Shown here: positions 1-8,894 of the stretch, one piece after another
How positions within the stretch are numbered: the stretch's first letter is position 1
Layout: each line of letters opens with the position of its first letter
Source of the DNA: Ignavibacteriales bacterium
GTDB lineage: Bacteria; Bacteroidota; Ignavibacteria; Ignavibacteriales; Melioribacteraceae
Length of the DNA stretch: 64,000 bases
Direction: 5' to 3'
Assembly: GCA_020635285.1 (NCBI GenBank)
Contig: JACKAB010000005.1
Span: 62,001-126,000 of the forward strand
The notes under the pieces: model-generated
The model's database searches: none
The model's input: only the letters and a program-made list of their open reading frames with translations
What the model was told of the DNA's origin: nothing
Position numbers and translations under genes: made by a program

Positions 1-1
1 T

Positions 2-568
2 TCAATCTTTGTTGCTGAAGTTGCCTCAACTGCAAACGAAGCTTTGCTTCTTGATTATTTAATTGAAAATGCAGAAAGTAAAGAAGAAAAATTAGCGTTG
101 ATTGAAAAACAACTAAATGGTATGACTCAAACATTTTATCGTCAAACCAGATTCGCAGAATATGAGCAATTAGCACATCAAAAAACAGAAGCAGGTGAAG
201 CACTTACTCCGGAACTTTTATGTAAACTTTATGGAGATATGTACCAAAAATATTGGGGACCGGAAATGGTTGTTGATAATGAGGAAACATATACATGGGC
301 ACGTATTCCTCATTTTTATTACAATTTTTATGTTTATCAATATGCAACAAGTTATGCGGCTTCACAAGAGTTAGTTGCGCAAATTAAAAATGAAGGTCAA
401 CCTGCAATTGATAGATTTTTATCATTCCTAAAAGCGGGCAGTTCACAATATCCAATTGATGTATTAAAAACTGCAGGAGTTGATATGACTTCGCCAAAAC
501 CGGTTTTAGCTGTTGTTAATAAAATGAATGAACTATTAGATAAAATGGAAGCTCTTCTTGCTGAATAA
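2..568 (+). CDS. pepF: Oligoendopeptidase F (M3 metallopeptidase), C-terminal part
   Basis: The gene enters from the left edge; the frame is open from base 2 to the TAA at 566-568, so about 189 C-terminal residues are present. M3-family oligoendopeptidases cleave short peptides in the cytoplasm with a zinc HEXXH site, which would lie upstream of this window. What is visible fits the helical C-terminal half of PepF: the stretch beginning FVAEVAST, an aromatic-rich WARIPHFYYNFYVYQYATSYAAS region that normally follows the active site, and a final helix. The next gene begins 14 bp downstream, suggesting co-transcription. The family call rests on remembered PepF sequence patterns; substrate range cannot be judged. 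Confidence 0.85.
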   Translation, partial: SIFVAEVASTANEALLLDYLIENAESKEEKLALIEKQLNGMTQTFYRQTRFAEYEQLAHQKTEAGEALTPELLCKLYGDMYQKYWGPEMVVDNEETYTWARIPHFYYNFYVYQYATSYAASQELVAQIKNEGQPAIDRFLSFLKAGSSQYPIDVLKTAGVDMTSPKPVLAVVNKMNELLDKMEALLAE

Positions 569-582
569 TTATTGGAGTTTTT

Positions 583-1593
583 ATGAAATTATTTACTAAA
601 AGAGAGTTAAATAATTATGATCTCTCTTTGACTTATGACGATTTAAGTTTAGTTCCTAGTGAAGTTTCCAGAATTAAAAGTAGAACGGAAGCAAAAACTA
701 ATACTGAATTTTTAGGAAAGAAATTATTATTGCCGGTTCTTGCAAGTCCAATGGACTCTGTGACTGGGCTAAATATGGCAGAATCCTTAGAGAAAATGGG
801 TTGTATTGGTATTGTAAATAGATTTGATTCCTCGCTTGATGGAGTTTTTAAAACTAATGGAAATGGAATTTCCGCAGTTTCAATAAGCCTGAATTATGAT
901 GAAGATTCAATTGCAAAATTAGCAGAAAGAAATTTTATTATTTGCATAGATACTGCAAATGCTAATAATAGTACAGTTTTAAGAAAATGTGAGTCCATAA
1001 AAAGCAAGCACAATGTTAAAGTAATAGTAGGAAATGTCGCAGAAGGAAGTTCACTCAATCAATTAGTTGATGCTGGTGCTGACGCAGTGAGGATTGGAAT
1101 TGGTGGCGGCAGTATGTGTACAACATCTATTCAAACCGGCATTGGCATTGGACAGGCATCATCGTTAATAGATTTATATTTTGCAAGAGAAATAAAACAA
1201 TTAAATATTGAACTTATTGCAGATGGTGGCATAAAAAGTCCTGGAGATGTGGCTAAGGCTTTGGCTCTTGGCGCTGATGTAGTTATGTTGGGTAGAATGT
1301 TAGCTGGAACAAAAGAAGCTCCTGGCGAGGTTATAAAATATAATGACCAGCTTTGGAAAAAATATAGAGGATCAGCTTCATTTGGTGTTAAAATGAAAAA
1401 TGAATTTATTGAGGGCGAAGAAACCATGATTCCTTATAAAGGACCTGTTAAAGCTGTAATTGATTCAATTTCAGATGGACTTAGAAGTTCTATGAGTTAT
1501 ATGAATTGTGTAAATATTGATGAATTAAAAGCTGTAGATAGTTTTGCAGTTATGAGTCATAGCTCTTTTCTAGAGCGGCATGCCAGAAAATAA
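583..1593 (+). CDS. IMP dehydrogenase / GMP reductase family protein without CBS domains
   Basis: A 336-residue TIM-barrel enzyme of the IMPDH/GMPR family, which interconverts IMP with XMP or GMP. Visible family marks are the N-terminal LTYDDLSLVPSE segment, LASPMDSVTG, the catalytic-loop cysteine in GGGSMCTT, and the phosphate-binding DGGIKSPGDVAKAL and GADVVMLGRMLAG motifs. The length matches GMP reductase (about 340) and leaves no room for the CBS pair found in most IMPDHs (about 480-490). The residues after the Cys loop (SIQTGIGIGQ) match neither classic IMPDH nor GMPR exactly, so I leave out a symbol. A TTGGAG Shine-Dalgarno site (574-579) precedes the ATG. It follows pepF closely and is followed by a stem-loop. 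Confidence 0.82.
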   Translation: MKLFTKRELNNYDLSLTYDDLSLVPSEVSRIKSRTEAKTNTEFLGKKLLLPVLASPMDSVTGLNMAESLEKMGCIGIVNRFDSSLDGVFKTNGNGISAVSISLNYDEDSIAKLAERNFIICIDTANANNSTVLRKCESIKSKHNVKVIVGNVAEGSSLNQLVDAGADAVRIGIGGGSMCTTSIQTGIGIGQASSLIDLYFAREIKQLNIELIADGGIKSPGDVAKALALGADVVMLGRMLAGTKEAPGEVIKYNDQLWKKYRGSASFGVKMKNEFIEGEETMIPYKGPVKAVIDSISDGLRSSMSYMNCVNIDELKAVDSFAVMSHSSFLERHARK

Positions 1594-1599
1594 TATTTC

Positions 1600-1645
1600 A
1601 ACTTTGCGCCTTCGCATTTAAAATATATAACTAAGGCGCAAAGTT
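1600..1645. terminator. Perfect 13-bp inverted repeat after the IMPDH-like gene
   Basis: AACTTTGCGCCTT (1600-1612) pairs perfectly with AAGGCGCAAAGTT (1633-1645) across a 20-nt loop. It starts 6 bp after the stop codon of the preceding gene, a terminator position. No U-tract follows, so it may instead be an mRNA 3'-stabilising stem or a weak bidirectional terminator. The rest of 1646-1846 is AT-rich with nothing further recognisable. Confidence 0.5.
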
Positions 1646-1852
1646 ATCAATTAATCCACATTGCTTATCTTTGGTAAAGTTAAAAATTATTCATAATCCT
1701 TACTTTTGTAGTAGTCATCAAAAAACTTTATCATATTTAGTTTTTTTCTTCACATGTATAAAATTGCATATTTCTTTTTTATGCTATAAATTATAACTTA
1801 TTTTTTTCTATCATTCAAGTAAACAATATTGATATAAAAAATTGGGGTGGCA

Positions 1853-3457
1853 GTGGCTCTTTTTAATAAAATTTTTAATAAAAAGAAAATAAATCTAATA
1901 ATTGAAAATGGTAAAGCAAATTTATTAAGCGAGAACTATTTTACTGCAATTAAAGATTTTACATATGCATTAGAACTTGATAAAAAGAATGAAGAAGCCT
2001 TATTCAACAGAGGAATTGTTCTTTACAATGCAAAACATTACAACGATTCTAAAAATGATTTTTTAACTTTAGAGAAAATTAATCCTGATTACAATTCGCT
2101 CTCAAACTATTACTTGGCAAAAATATTTTTGAAAACAAACGATTTTAAATCTGCTTCAGAATATGCGGATAAATATTATATGTCTAGCCCAGATGAAACT
2201 GAAATACAATATTTTAATGCCAGAATAAAATATTTTTGCGGCGAATTTGAAGCTGCCTTAATTTTAGCTGATCGAATGTGTGAAAGAAATCCGAAAAATT
2301 TTAATATACGATATTTACGTTCACTAATTTATTTTGGAGTAAAAAAATATAATGAATCGCTTGAAGATCTTGATATAGCAATTGAACTTTTTCCAAATAA
2401 ATCTTACTTATTCAATTTTAGAGGCTTAATTAACAGTGAGCTGGAAGATGAAAAAGAAGCGCTCGAAGATTTTGAATATGCTATTAGACTTGAACCGGAA
2501 AATGGAAGATATTACTTCAACAAGGCTAAAATTGAATTTGCAATCGGAGAATTTTACGATTCAAAAACTACTTTGGAAAAAGCATTGGAGCTGGATCCAA
2601 ACGATAAAGGTGCTATTCTTTTAAAATCAGAATTGAATATTATTTCTAAAAATTATGAATGTGCAGCCGAAGATTTAGATTTGTATTTAACTAAAGATCC
2701 TAACAATGTTACTGCGCTTATTAAAAATGCAGCAATCAAAAATACTATTTACAATTTTGAAGGCGCAAAAAATGATTTAGAAAAAGCCATTTCAATTGCT
2801 CCAGATGAAGCAACTTTATATTACCAACTTGGCTTTGTAGAATCTAAAATGAATGATTTTACAAATGCTATTAAAAATTTAACAACTGCAACCGAAAAAA
2901 ATCCGGAACTAAGCGATGCATTCCTTCAGAAGGGAATTATTGAGTTTATTAACAATAATTTTGAAGATTCTATAAAATCAATAGATAAGTATCTTAATCT
3001 TCAACCGCTTAATGAGAAAGCGATAACTTTAAAAACCAGGGCATTATTAGAATTAGGAAAATTAGATGATGCAAAATTTGAGCTATCAAAAATAAAAGAT
3101 ACTGCACAAAGTGAAGAATTCTTTTTATTGAACTCAAAAATAAATTTAGCAGATAATAATATAGCTGAAGCCCAAAAACAAATTAAAATTGCAGCGGATA
3201 GTGGAAAGTTTGATGAAAGCATTGAGCTAATTAATAATGCTCTAAAGATAGAAACCGGACTGATAGATGAAATTAAAGAAACTAAATTTGAGAATACTTA
3301 TAAACAAGATTCACAAATATTAAACACATTAGTTAGCTTTGAAAAACAACATTATAACACTGTTAAATATAGGTTGTCCAGCATTAAAAATTTAGATTCC
3401 AAAAAAGAAGAACAACTGAAACCACTTACCGAATTTATAAACAAAGAGTTAGGTTGA
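1853..3457 (+). CDS. Tetratricopeptide-repeat protein
   Basis: About 534 residues built almost entirely of TPR units (roughly 34 residues each, with repeated ALELDKKNEEALFNRG-like helix pairs ending in D/N-P-x). There is no signal peptide or membrane segment, so it is probably cytoplasmic. TPR arrays mediate protein-protein contacts; no catalytic domain is visible and I cannot assign a partner. Two in-frame GTG codons can start it. I prefer 1853, because GGGG lies 5 nt upstream in TTGGGGTGGCA, the same sequence that precedes accA in this window; 1847 would add two residues. The last ~70 residues are non-TPR and helical. A second TPR protein lies 480 bp downstream beyond an HU gene. Confidence 0.75.
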   Translation: MALFNKIFNKKKINLIIENGKANLLSENYFTAIKDFTYALELDKKNEEALFNRGIVLYNAKHYNDSKNDFLTLEKINPDYNSLSNYYLAKIFLKTNDFKSASEYADKYYMSSPDETEIQYFNARIKYFCGEFEAALILADRMCERNPKNFNIRYLRSLIYFGVKKYNESLEDLDIAIELFPNKSYLFNFRGLINSELEDEKEALEDFEYAIRLEPENGRYYFNKAKIEFAIGEFYDSKTTLEKALELDPNDKGAILLKSELNIISKNYECAAEDLDLYLTKDPNNVTALIKNAAIKNTIYNFEGAKNDLEKAISIAPDEATLYYQLGFVESKMNDFTNAIKNLTTATEKNPELSDAFLQKGIIEFINNNFEDSIKSIDKYLNLQPLNEKAITLKTRALLELGKLDDAKFELSKIKDTAQSEEFFLLNSKINLADNNIAEAQKQIKIAADSGKFDESIELINNALKIETGLIDEIKETKFENTYKQDSQILNTLVSFEKQHYNTVKYRLSSIKNLDSKKEEQLKPLTEFINKELG

Positions 3458-3610
3458 TATTTAATGTTGATTTGGAAAAAATAAAAACCCAAAAAATCCT
3501 AACTGCTTGTTTTTTATTGATTTATAAGAATTGATTGTTTGATTTAATCTAAAATCTTTCCTATCTTTCTAAGCTTGATTGAAGAAATAACCAAAATGGA
3601 AATTTAAAAT

Positions 3611-3913
3611 ATGACTAAAGCTGACATTGTAGAAAAAGTTGCTTCAGGCACTGGGTTAACTAAATTGGAAACTGAAGCTATAATTGAAGGTTTTTTAAAT
3701 ACTGTAATTCAATCTTTAAGAGAAGGAAACGGGATTGAAATAAGAGGATTTGGAAGTTATAGAACAAAGAAAAAAGATGCACGCTATGCAAGAAATCCGA
3801 GAACCGGAGAAAAAGTTTATGTCCCCGAGCATTATGTCCCGGTTTTTAAGTTTTCCAAAGATTTTAAATTAGCTGTTGATAGAGGAATGAAAAGTTCAGA
3901 GAACGAAGGTTAA
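3611..3913 (+). CDS. HU/IHF-family DNA-binding protein
   Basis: A 100-residue nucleoid-associated protein. It begins with the family's helical dimerisation segment (MTKADIVEKVASGTGLTK) and carries the GFGSYRTKKKDARYARNPRTG core; RNPRTGE is the conserved proline-containing arm that inserts in the DNA minor groove. The C-terminal extension (KSSENEG) is slightly longer than in E. coli HU (90 aa). HU and IHF bend and compact DNA as dimers. It stands alone between two TPR genes with its own ~150-bp upstream gap. Whether it is HU- or IHF-like in specificity cannot be told from sequence. Confidence 0.93.
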   Translation: MTKADIVEKVASGTGLTKLETEAIIEGFLNTVIQSLREGNGIEIRGFGSYRTKKKDARYARNPRTGEKVYVPEHYVPVFKFSKDFKLAVDRGMKSSENEG

Positions 3914-3937
3914 TTAATTATATTTAGAAATAAAATT

Positions 3938-4531
3938 ATGATAAAAACAAATAAAAAAGAATTTTCATCATTTCAGTTAATAACCACATTAGTAGCACTC
4001 TTAGCTTTTGGGGTATTTCTGCTAATTGCTTCTGGCTTGTTTGATTCAGCAGATGCTGTAGTTCAACATGTTCACACAGAAAATAATATGAACTCTCAAC
4101 CGCAAGCCCCTGCTGCTGATTTGAGTAAAATTAACGAAATAAATAAACTTGAAGAAATTGTAAAAAATAACCCAGATAATCATGAGGCGGTATTAAATTT
4201 AGGTCATATGCTGAACGATAATGGATTTCATGATAGAGCAATTGTTCAGTATGAAAAATATTTAAAACTACATCCGGATAATACTGATGTTATAGTTGAT
4301 TTGGGTGTTTGCTACTTTGAATTAAAACAATATGATAAATCGATATCTATTATTGAAAGTGCTGTAAAAATAAACCCCAATCATCAAATTGCAAATTTCA
4401 ATTTAGGTATTGTAAACTTTTCAAATCAAAATATTACAAAAGCAAAAGAATGGTGGAAGAAGGCTAGAGATATTGATCCAACTTCTAACATTGGAATGAA
4501 AGCTGAAGAATTATTAAAAACAAATAACTAG
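3938..4531 (+). CDS. Membrane-anchored TPR protein
   Basis: 197 residues. Residues ~13-33 form one hydrophobic helix (LITTLVALLAFGVFLLIASGLF) after a short basic N-terminus, giving a probable inner-membrane anchor with the remainder periplasmic. After a Pro/Ala-rich linker come about three TPR units (AVLNLGHMLNDNG, VIVDLGVCYFELK, ANFNLGIVNFSNQ). The layout resembles CcmH/NrfG-type TPR domains and general scaffold proteins, but no cytochrome-maturation genes are near, so I do not assign that function. It ends 10 bp before a tiny basic gene with a GGAG ribosome site. Confidence 0.75.
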   Translation: MIKTNKKEFSSFQLITTLVALLAFGVFLLIASGLFDSADAVVQHVHTENNMNSQPQAPAADLSKINEINKLEEIVKNNPDNHEAVLNLGHMLNDNGFHDRAIVQYEKYLKLHPDNTDVIVDLGVCYFELKQYDKSISIIESAVKINPNHQIANFNLGIVNFSNQNITKAKEWWKKARDIDPTSNIGMKAEELLKTNN

Positions 4532-4541
4532 GAGCGAGAAC

Positions 4542-4637
4542 ATGCCTTGCGGTAAGAAAAGAAAACGTCATAAAATGGCTACTCACAAAAGAAAGAAAAG
4601 ATTAAGAAAGAATAGACATAAGAAAAAAGGTAAATAG
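4542..4637 (+). CDS. Small basic protein, AURKAIP1/COX24-like (ribosome-associated)
   Basis: A 31-codon ORF beginning MPCGKKRKRHKMATHKRKK and continuing almost wholly as Lys/Arg/His to a TAG stop. TAGGAGCGAGAAC just upstream supplies a good Shine-Dalgarno site. This matches the small, extremely basic proteins annotated in Bacteroidota/Chlorobi as AURKAIP1/COX24-domain proteins, which resemble tiny small-subunit ribosomal proteins (bS22/THX-like). The identification is from recognition of the MPCGKKRKRHKM start and composition. A tRNA gene follows 20 bp later, so this may be a small translation-related unit. The ORF is short enough that automated callers could miss it. Confidence 0.82.
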   Translation: MPCGKKRKRHKMATHKRKKRLRKNRHKKKGK

Positions 4638-4657
4638 TAATTTTTGGTAATTGGGTC

Positions 4658-4730
4658 GCCAACTTAGCTCAGTTGGTAGAGCAGCTCATTCGTAATGAGC
4701 AGGTCGGGGGTTCGACTCCCCCAGTTGGCT
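4658..4730 (+). tRNA. tRNA-Thr (anticodon CGT)
   Basis: A complete 73-nt cloverleaf. The acceptor GCCAACT pairs perfectly with AGTTGGC and the discriminator base is T. The D-stem is GCTC/GAGC, the anticodon stem GCTCA/TGAGC with loop TTCGTAA (anticodon CGT, reads ACG, Thr), and the T-stem GGGGG/CCCCC with loop TTCGACT. CCA is not encoded. The variable loop is AGGTC. The 270 bp that follow (4731-4999) are AT-rich, and I see nothing else in them. Confidence 0.96.
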
Positions 4731-4999
4731 CGGTTACTAATTTTTCAAATTTAAAACAAACTTTTTATCCTACCAATAACTTCCAAGATATTAGTATTAA
4801 GCAGAGTAATAATAAAAAGTAAGTATCAACATTTTTGTGCACTTTAAGTGAAATAATTTATTTATTTAACGATTTAAAAAATTCAGAAACATATTTCAAA
4901 AACAATGCATCAAAATCAATTTTTTATCACACCAATTTCTTATAACTTTCAACTCATTATTTAAGTAATATTTTTTCATTCAGGAGCGGCTTTTAATAA

Positions 5000-5961
5000 A
5001 TGTATTTATTTTGGTTGGGATTTATTGTAATTGTAATAATTCTACTTGCTCTAGACTTAGGCGTATTTCATAAAAAAAAGAGCACGTTATTGGAACAAGG
5101 GAAGCTTTGCTCTGGACACTTTTTGGATCGCTCTGTCATTGGTCTTTAACGTTTTTATTTATTACGCCTATGAAAATCATTGGCTAGGTATTGGAGTTCA
5201 TGCCACCAGTGTTGAAAGTGGTGTGGACGCAGCTTTAAAATATTTTACTGGTTACATAATAGAAAAATCGCTTAGCCTAGATAATATTTTTGTTATTGCA
5301 TTGATTTTTGCTTACTTCAAAGTTCCCAATATTTATCAGCATAGAGTTTTATTTTGGGGAATTTTAGGAGCATTAATTTTACGCGGGATTATGATTATTG
5401 CAGGCGCTGCTTTGATCCAACAGTTTAGCTGGATGATTTTTGTCTTTGGAGGATTATTAATTATAACAGCAATAAAAATGCTTCTTTCCGATGATGAGCA
5501 AATTGATCCGGAAAGAAATATTTTAATTAGAATCGCTCGTAAATTTTATCCTGTTTCAACAAATTTTGTTGGACATAAATTTTTACGAGAATAAATTCAA
5601 AAAAGCTATAACTCCATTGTTTCTTGTTTTATTGGTCATTGAAAGCACTGATGTATTATTTGCAATTGATTCTATTCCGGCTATTTTTGCAGTTACAACA
5701 GATTCTTATATAATTTTTACCTCAAATATTTTTGCAATTCTTGGATTAAGATCACTCTATTTTGCACTTGCAGCAATGATGGACAAATTTAAATATCTAA
5801 AATTAAGTTTGGTTTTTGTGCTCGCATTTGTTGGAGTTAAAATGTTGTTATCTCATAGTTATCCAATTCCAACTTTAGTTTCTTTAAGTGTAATTGCGGG
5901 AATTTTATTTGTTGGGACAGCCGCTTCTGTAATTGTGAGCAGAAGGGAAAGTAAAAATTAG
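5000..5961 (+). CDS. TerC-family integral membrane protein (frameshifted in this sequence)
   Basis: A TerC/Alx-type polytopic membrane protein linked to metal-ion (manganese) homeostasis or tellurium resistance. Translation starts at ATG 5000 after GGAGCGG. Characteristic segments are LALDLGVFHKK in TM1, YIIEKSLSLDNIFVIALIFAYF (acidic residues in the membrane), and in the second half VIESTDVLFAIDSIPAIFAVT followed by NIFAILGLRSLYFAL. The frame is broken at least three times: near 5085 (one base lost), at the T-run near 5128, and at the T-run at 5578-5582. Both halves are well conserved around the breaks, so this is one gene of about 320 residues with probable consensus errors. No other resistance genes lie nearby. 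Confidence 0.85.
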
Positions 5962-5981
5962 TTTTTATTTTTAACCAATTA

Positions 5982-8058
5982 TTAATGGGGAAAGAATCTT
6001 ACAAATTTTTCTCCATCCCAATATTCAATTTTACTAATTATATCTTCTCGATATTCATAAGTGTCAGTCATAGGTGGTTTAAGAAGCCCTTCTTTTATGA
6101 GTTTATCTCGAGTAACTGTTGCATCATCTCCAATAACTATATGAACAGGAACTAAATTGTGATCTAATTCCACCTTATAGTGAAAGACGGCTTTTGTTGC
6201 TTCAGAGTTTGGTTCAATAATATTTACACCGACTAAATTTGTGAAAATACTTGGATATGGAAAACCCATATTATATTTACAATAATATAACTCGGCTACA
6301 TCAGATCTTGGGAATAAAATATATTTATTAAAATCTGCAAGAGGTATATTTAAGAAAGTATAATTTTGTGCACTTGGAATTTTTCCTGCCATTTTATCGT
6401 AATCAATAGAAAATAAAAAAGCTCTATGCATTCCATTAGAAATTCCGTTTGCTACAATTTCTTTTTTTTTTTCCGTCATTATTTAAGTCGTGTAAAACGG
6501 CTCCTGTAATTCCCCCAGGATGCCACAAAATATCGCCAAAAGGTTTGCCGGTTTTACAATCTATTTTTAAAATTCCATTCGGATAATAATTTTGATGTTG
6601 GCAATAAGCTAGGATGGCAATTTTATTATCACTATGAACCGTATCTATTATACCATTAAAGTAAAAATTACCAATAAACTTTTCATAACTTGTTTCAACT
6701 GAGTCTTTATGATTATAATCCCATTTTAATTCGCCCTTATAATTAAATAGTGCAAGAGATTTATAATTATTAAGATGAACAAAAATAACTTCATTTTTAC
6801 CATCATTATCAACATCTAAAATTCTATAAAAATTATAAGGTGCAAAACCATACTGCTGTGCTTCAAGAAGTACAGTTTCTTTTTTCCACAAGATCTCATT
6901 TTTACTATTCTTTACAAGGAAAGCATCCTTAACTATTTCAACACTTACAGGATTTACATCCTTATCAAAATAGATAAACCCCAATATAGTCAGTAAAGCA
7001 GCAAGGCTTGTTACAGCAATTTTATTTTTAAGTACTTTTTTACTTCCCCAACTAATTGGATTTTGTTTTTTGATTTCAATAATATCTCGGCGATTAAAAA
7101 TTTCATTTAAATTGCTCACACCAATAATTTCAAGATTACGATTTGGATATTTTTTTTGTTCTTGTTTAACAATATTTTTTGCAAATATTTTATCCGCTTC
7201 GGCAACAACAAACTTCTGTGTGTTTGAATAAAAAGCCACTTTAGTTTTTTGTTCAATAATATTTTTTGATACGGAAAATATATCACCTTGCTCATTTACC
7301 GAACCGGTTGTTAAAATTGAAGACTTAATTTTACAGATTTCCAACAAATCAAAATAAATAATCAATTGCTGAATAAAGCCAATAGTTAAAGCAGTTCCAA
7401 GTGAATTTCCCTCATAGATTCCAAATTTATTTTTAAATCTAACGTACACGTCAAAATGTGGAATTTTTCTTTTAGTTATTGTTGATAAAAAATTTACGGC
7501 AAATTGCCATGAATTATTTAATTGATTATATAATTTTTCATCTATGTTTGGCAGGCTAGGACTAAGTATAAATTCGGTTTTATTTTTGTTTTTAGTTCCT
7601 CCGAATGAAATTATTAATTCTTCAAGCAGTCCATTGTCATAATTTACATTTTCAGTCTGTTCAATTACAGGAAAACTGATAATGCCATTTTCATCATTAA
7701 AATTAAAATTACCTGAAAGAATATTATTAAGTATTCCAATTTCATTTTTTATTCTCTGTAGATTTATTTTAATTGATGTAGTGTCTTCCGGATTTGCGAA
7801 TGGTAAAACCTTTTCAACTATATGAATTAAATTTTTGGAAAGTTGGAGTTTAATTCCAAAAGCTGTAAAATTTTCTAATGCTATTTTTATGTCTTTTATA
7901 AATTCAGGGATGAACGCTGCATGAATATTTTGTTCATTTAAGTTAAAAACTTTATTTGAGAATGCACAAATTTCAAATAAAATTATTCGAGGTGATTTCT
8001 CATTAGAAAGGGAAACTAATAATTTTTGTCTTTCTTCTTCAACAGTAAATATATTCAT
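5982..8058 (-). CDS. Lon-S16-like domain, single TM helix and FG-GAP-like C-terminal repeats (frameshifted)
   Basis: About 690 residues read from 8058 down to 5982, with a frame break in an 11-base A-run (T-run 6462-6472 on the plus strand). In the corrected frame the motif reads DLNNDGKKEIVANG without interruption. Residues 1-180 are helical and unassigned. Residues ~200-290 resemble the Lon (S16) proteolytic fold: EGNSLGTAL with a candidate nucleophile Ser219, then ILTTGSVNEQGDI, which parallels the MTGEITLRG strand of Lon. The catalytic-Lys position aligns with Glu270 or its neighbours (Lys265 and Lys271 nearby), so activity is doubtful. A hydrophobic helix at ~346-364 is followed by FG-GAP/VCBS-like calcium-loop motifs (DVDNDGKNEV). 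It is divergent from mraZ. Domain calls are by eye. Confidence 0.6.
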
Positions 8059-8370
8059 ACAATAAAACTAATAATCTGAATTGAAAATATATCATTTTTA
8101 TCAGTTTATTTGTAAATGTTAACAGCTAAAATTATAAGGTTATTATTTCCCTAATTAATGACAAAAAAGTGCTTCCAAAATCATTTTTAATATTTTTCAC
8201 TTTTTAAATTTTAAATATTGATTGATAAAATTAGAGCAAAAGTTTTAGTGATATCTAATTCTTAAAATCATTATAACAAAAATAAATCTTTCTCTTAACA
8301 TTCGTCCGAATTAATATCATTTCATATTGAAATTATTTACCAAAAAAATAGTTTTATTTGAAAAAAAACC

Positions 8371-8400
8371 TTGACTTTTGAACTATAAAAGCATTATTTT
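8371..8400 (+). promoter_or_regulatory. Predicted promoter of the mraZ/dcw operon
   Basis: TTGACT (8371-8376) is followed after 18 bp by TATTTT (8395-8400), a plausible sigma-70-type -35/-10 pair 50 bp ahead of the mraZ start. The -10 element is weak, so the exact start site is uncertain. Confidence 0.4.
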
Positions 8401-8404
8401 ACGA

Positions 8405-8423
8405 GTAGTGGGTAAAAGTGTTG
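8405..8423 (+). promoter_or_regulatory. Possible MraZ operator (TGGG-type repeats)
   Basis: TGGGT (8409-8413) and a degenerate TGTTG (8419-8423) are spaced by 5 bp just downstream of the predicted -10. MraZ is known to bind direct TGGGN repeats with 5-bp spacers upstream of its own gene. The second repeat is imperfect, so this is suggestive only. Confidence 0.35.
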
Positions 8424-8450
8424 AAGATTCCCAAATTATGGTAAGAATGA

Positions 8451-8891
8451 ATGTTTATAGGCAGTTTTAAATACTCGATTGACGCAAAAAATAGAATTAG
8501 TATTCCAGCTAAGTTGCGAAAATTTGTCGATCCGAAAGCAAACGATTCTTTTGTTATGACAAGAGGAACTGGGAAATGTATAGATGTTTACCCTATGAAT
8601 CTATGGGAAGATTTGGTTCAAGAAAAATTAAATAGTTTGAATAATTTTGAACCAAAAGAAGCAATGTTCCTAAGAATGTTTATGCAGCAGGCAGCAGAAG
8701 ATAAACTTGATACACAAGCAAGGTTATCAATACCAAAAACTTTAATAGAATATGCTGAAATAGATAAAGAAGTTCTGATTCTTGGAGCAATAAAAAGAAT
8801 TGAAATTTGGAACCCCAATGTTTATGAGGAGTATATAAAAACCAGCGATCTCACATTCGAGGAAATTGCAAAACAAGTTATGGGTACATAG
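8451..8891 (+). CDS. mraZ: Transcriptional regulator MraZ
   Basis: 146 residues with the two SpoVT/AbrB-like halves of MraZ: MFIGSFKYSIDAKNRISIPAKLRKF at the N-terminus and the matching DTQARLSIPKTLIEYAEIDKEVLILG in the second half. MraZ forms a ring, binds DNA at the head of the dcw cluster and represses it. It is the first gene of the cluster here, 3 bp before rsmH, with candidate operator repeats just upstream. Length is close to the usual ~150. Confidence 0.96.
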   Translation: MFIGSFKYSIDAKNRISIPAKLRKFVDPKANDSFVMTRGTGKCIDVYPMNLWEDLVQEKLNSLNNFEPKEAMFLRMFMQQAAEDKLDTQARLSIPKTLIEYAEIDKEVLILGAIKRIEIWNPNVYEEYIKTSDLTFEEIAKQVMGT

Positions 8892-8894
8892 CGT

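Larger units (their letters stand above)
8059..8450. other. 392-bp divergent intergenic region ahead of the dcw cluster
   Basis: This gap separates the reverse-strand Lon-like gene from mraZ and must hold promoters for both directions. It is strongly AT-rich with no coding potential. The only signals I can defend are the mraZ-side TTGACT promoter and the TGGGT repeat listed separately. Confidence 0.7.

Noticed and set aside
3938..4531. CcmH/NrfG-type cytochrome c maturation TPR protein
   Set aside because: Topology is similar, but no ccm genes or haem motifs are near, and TPR similarity alone is not specific.
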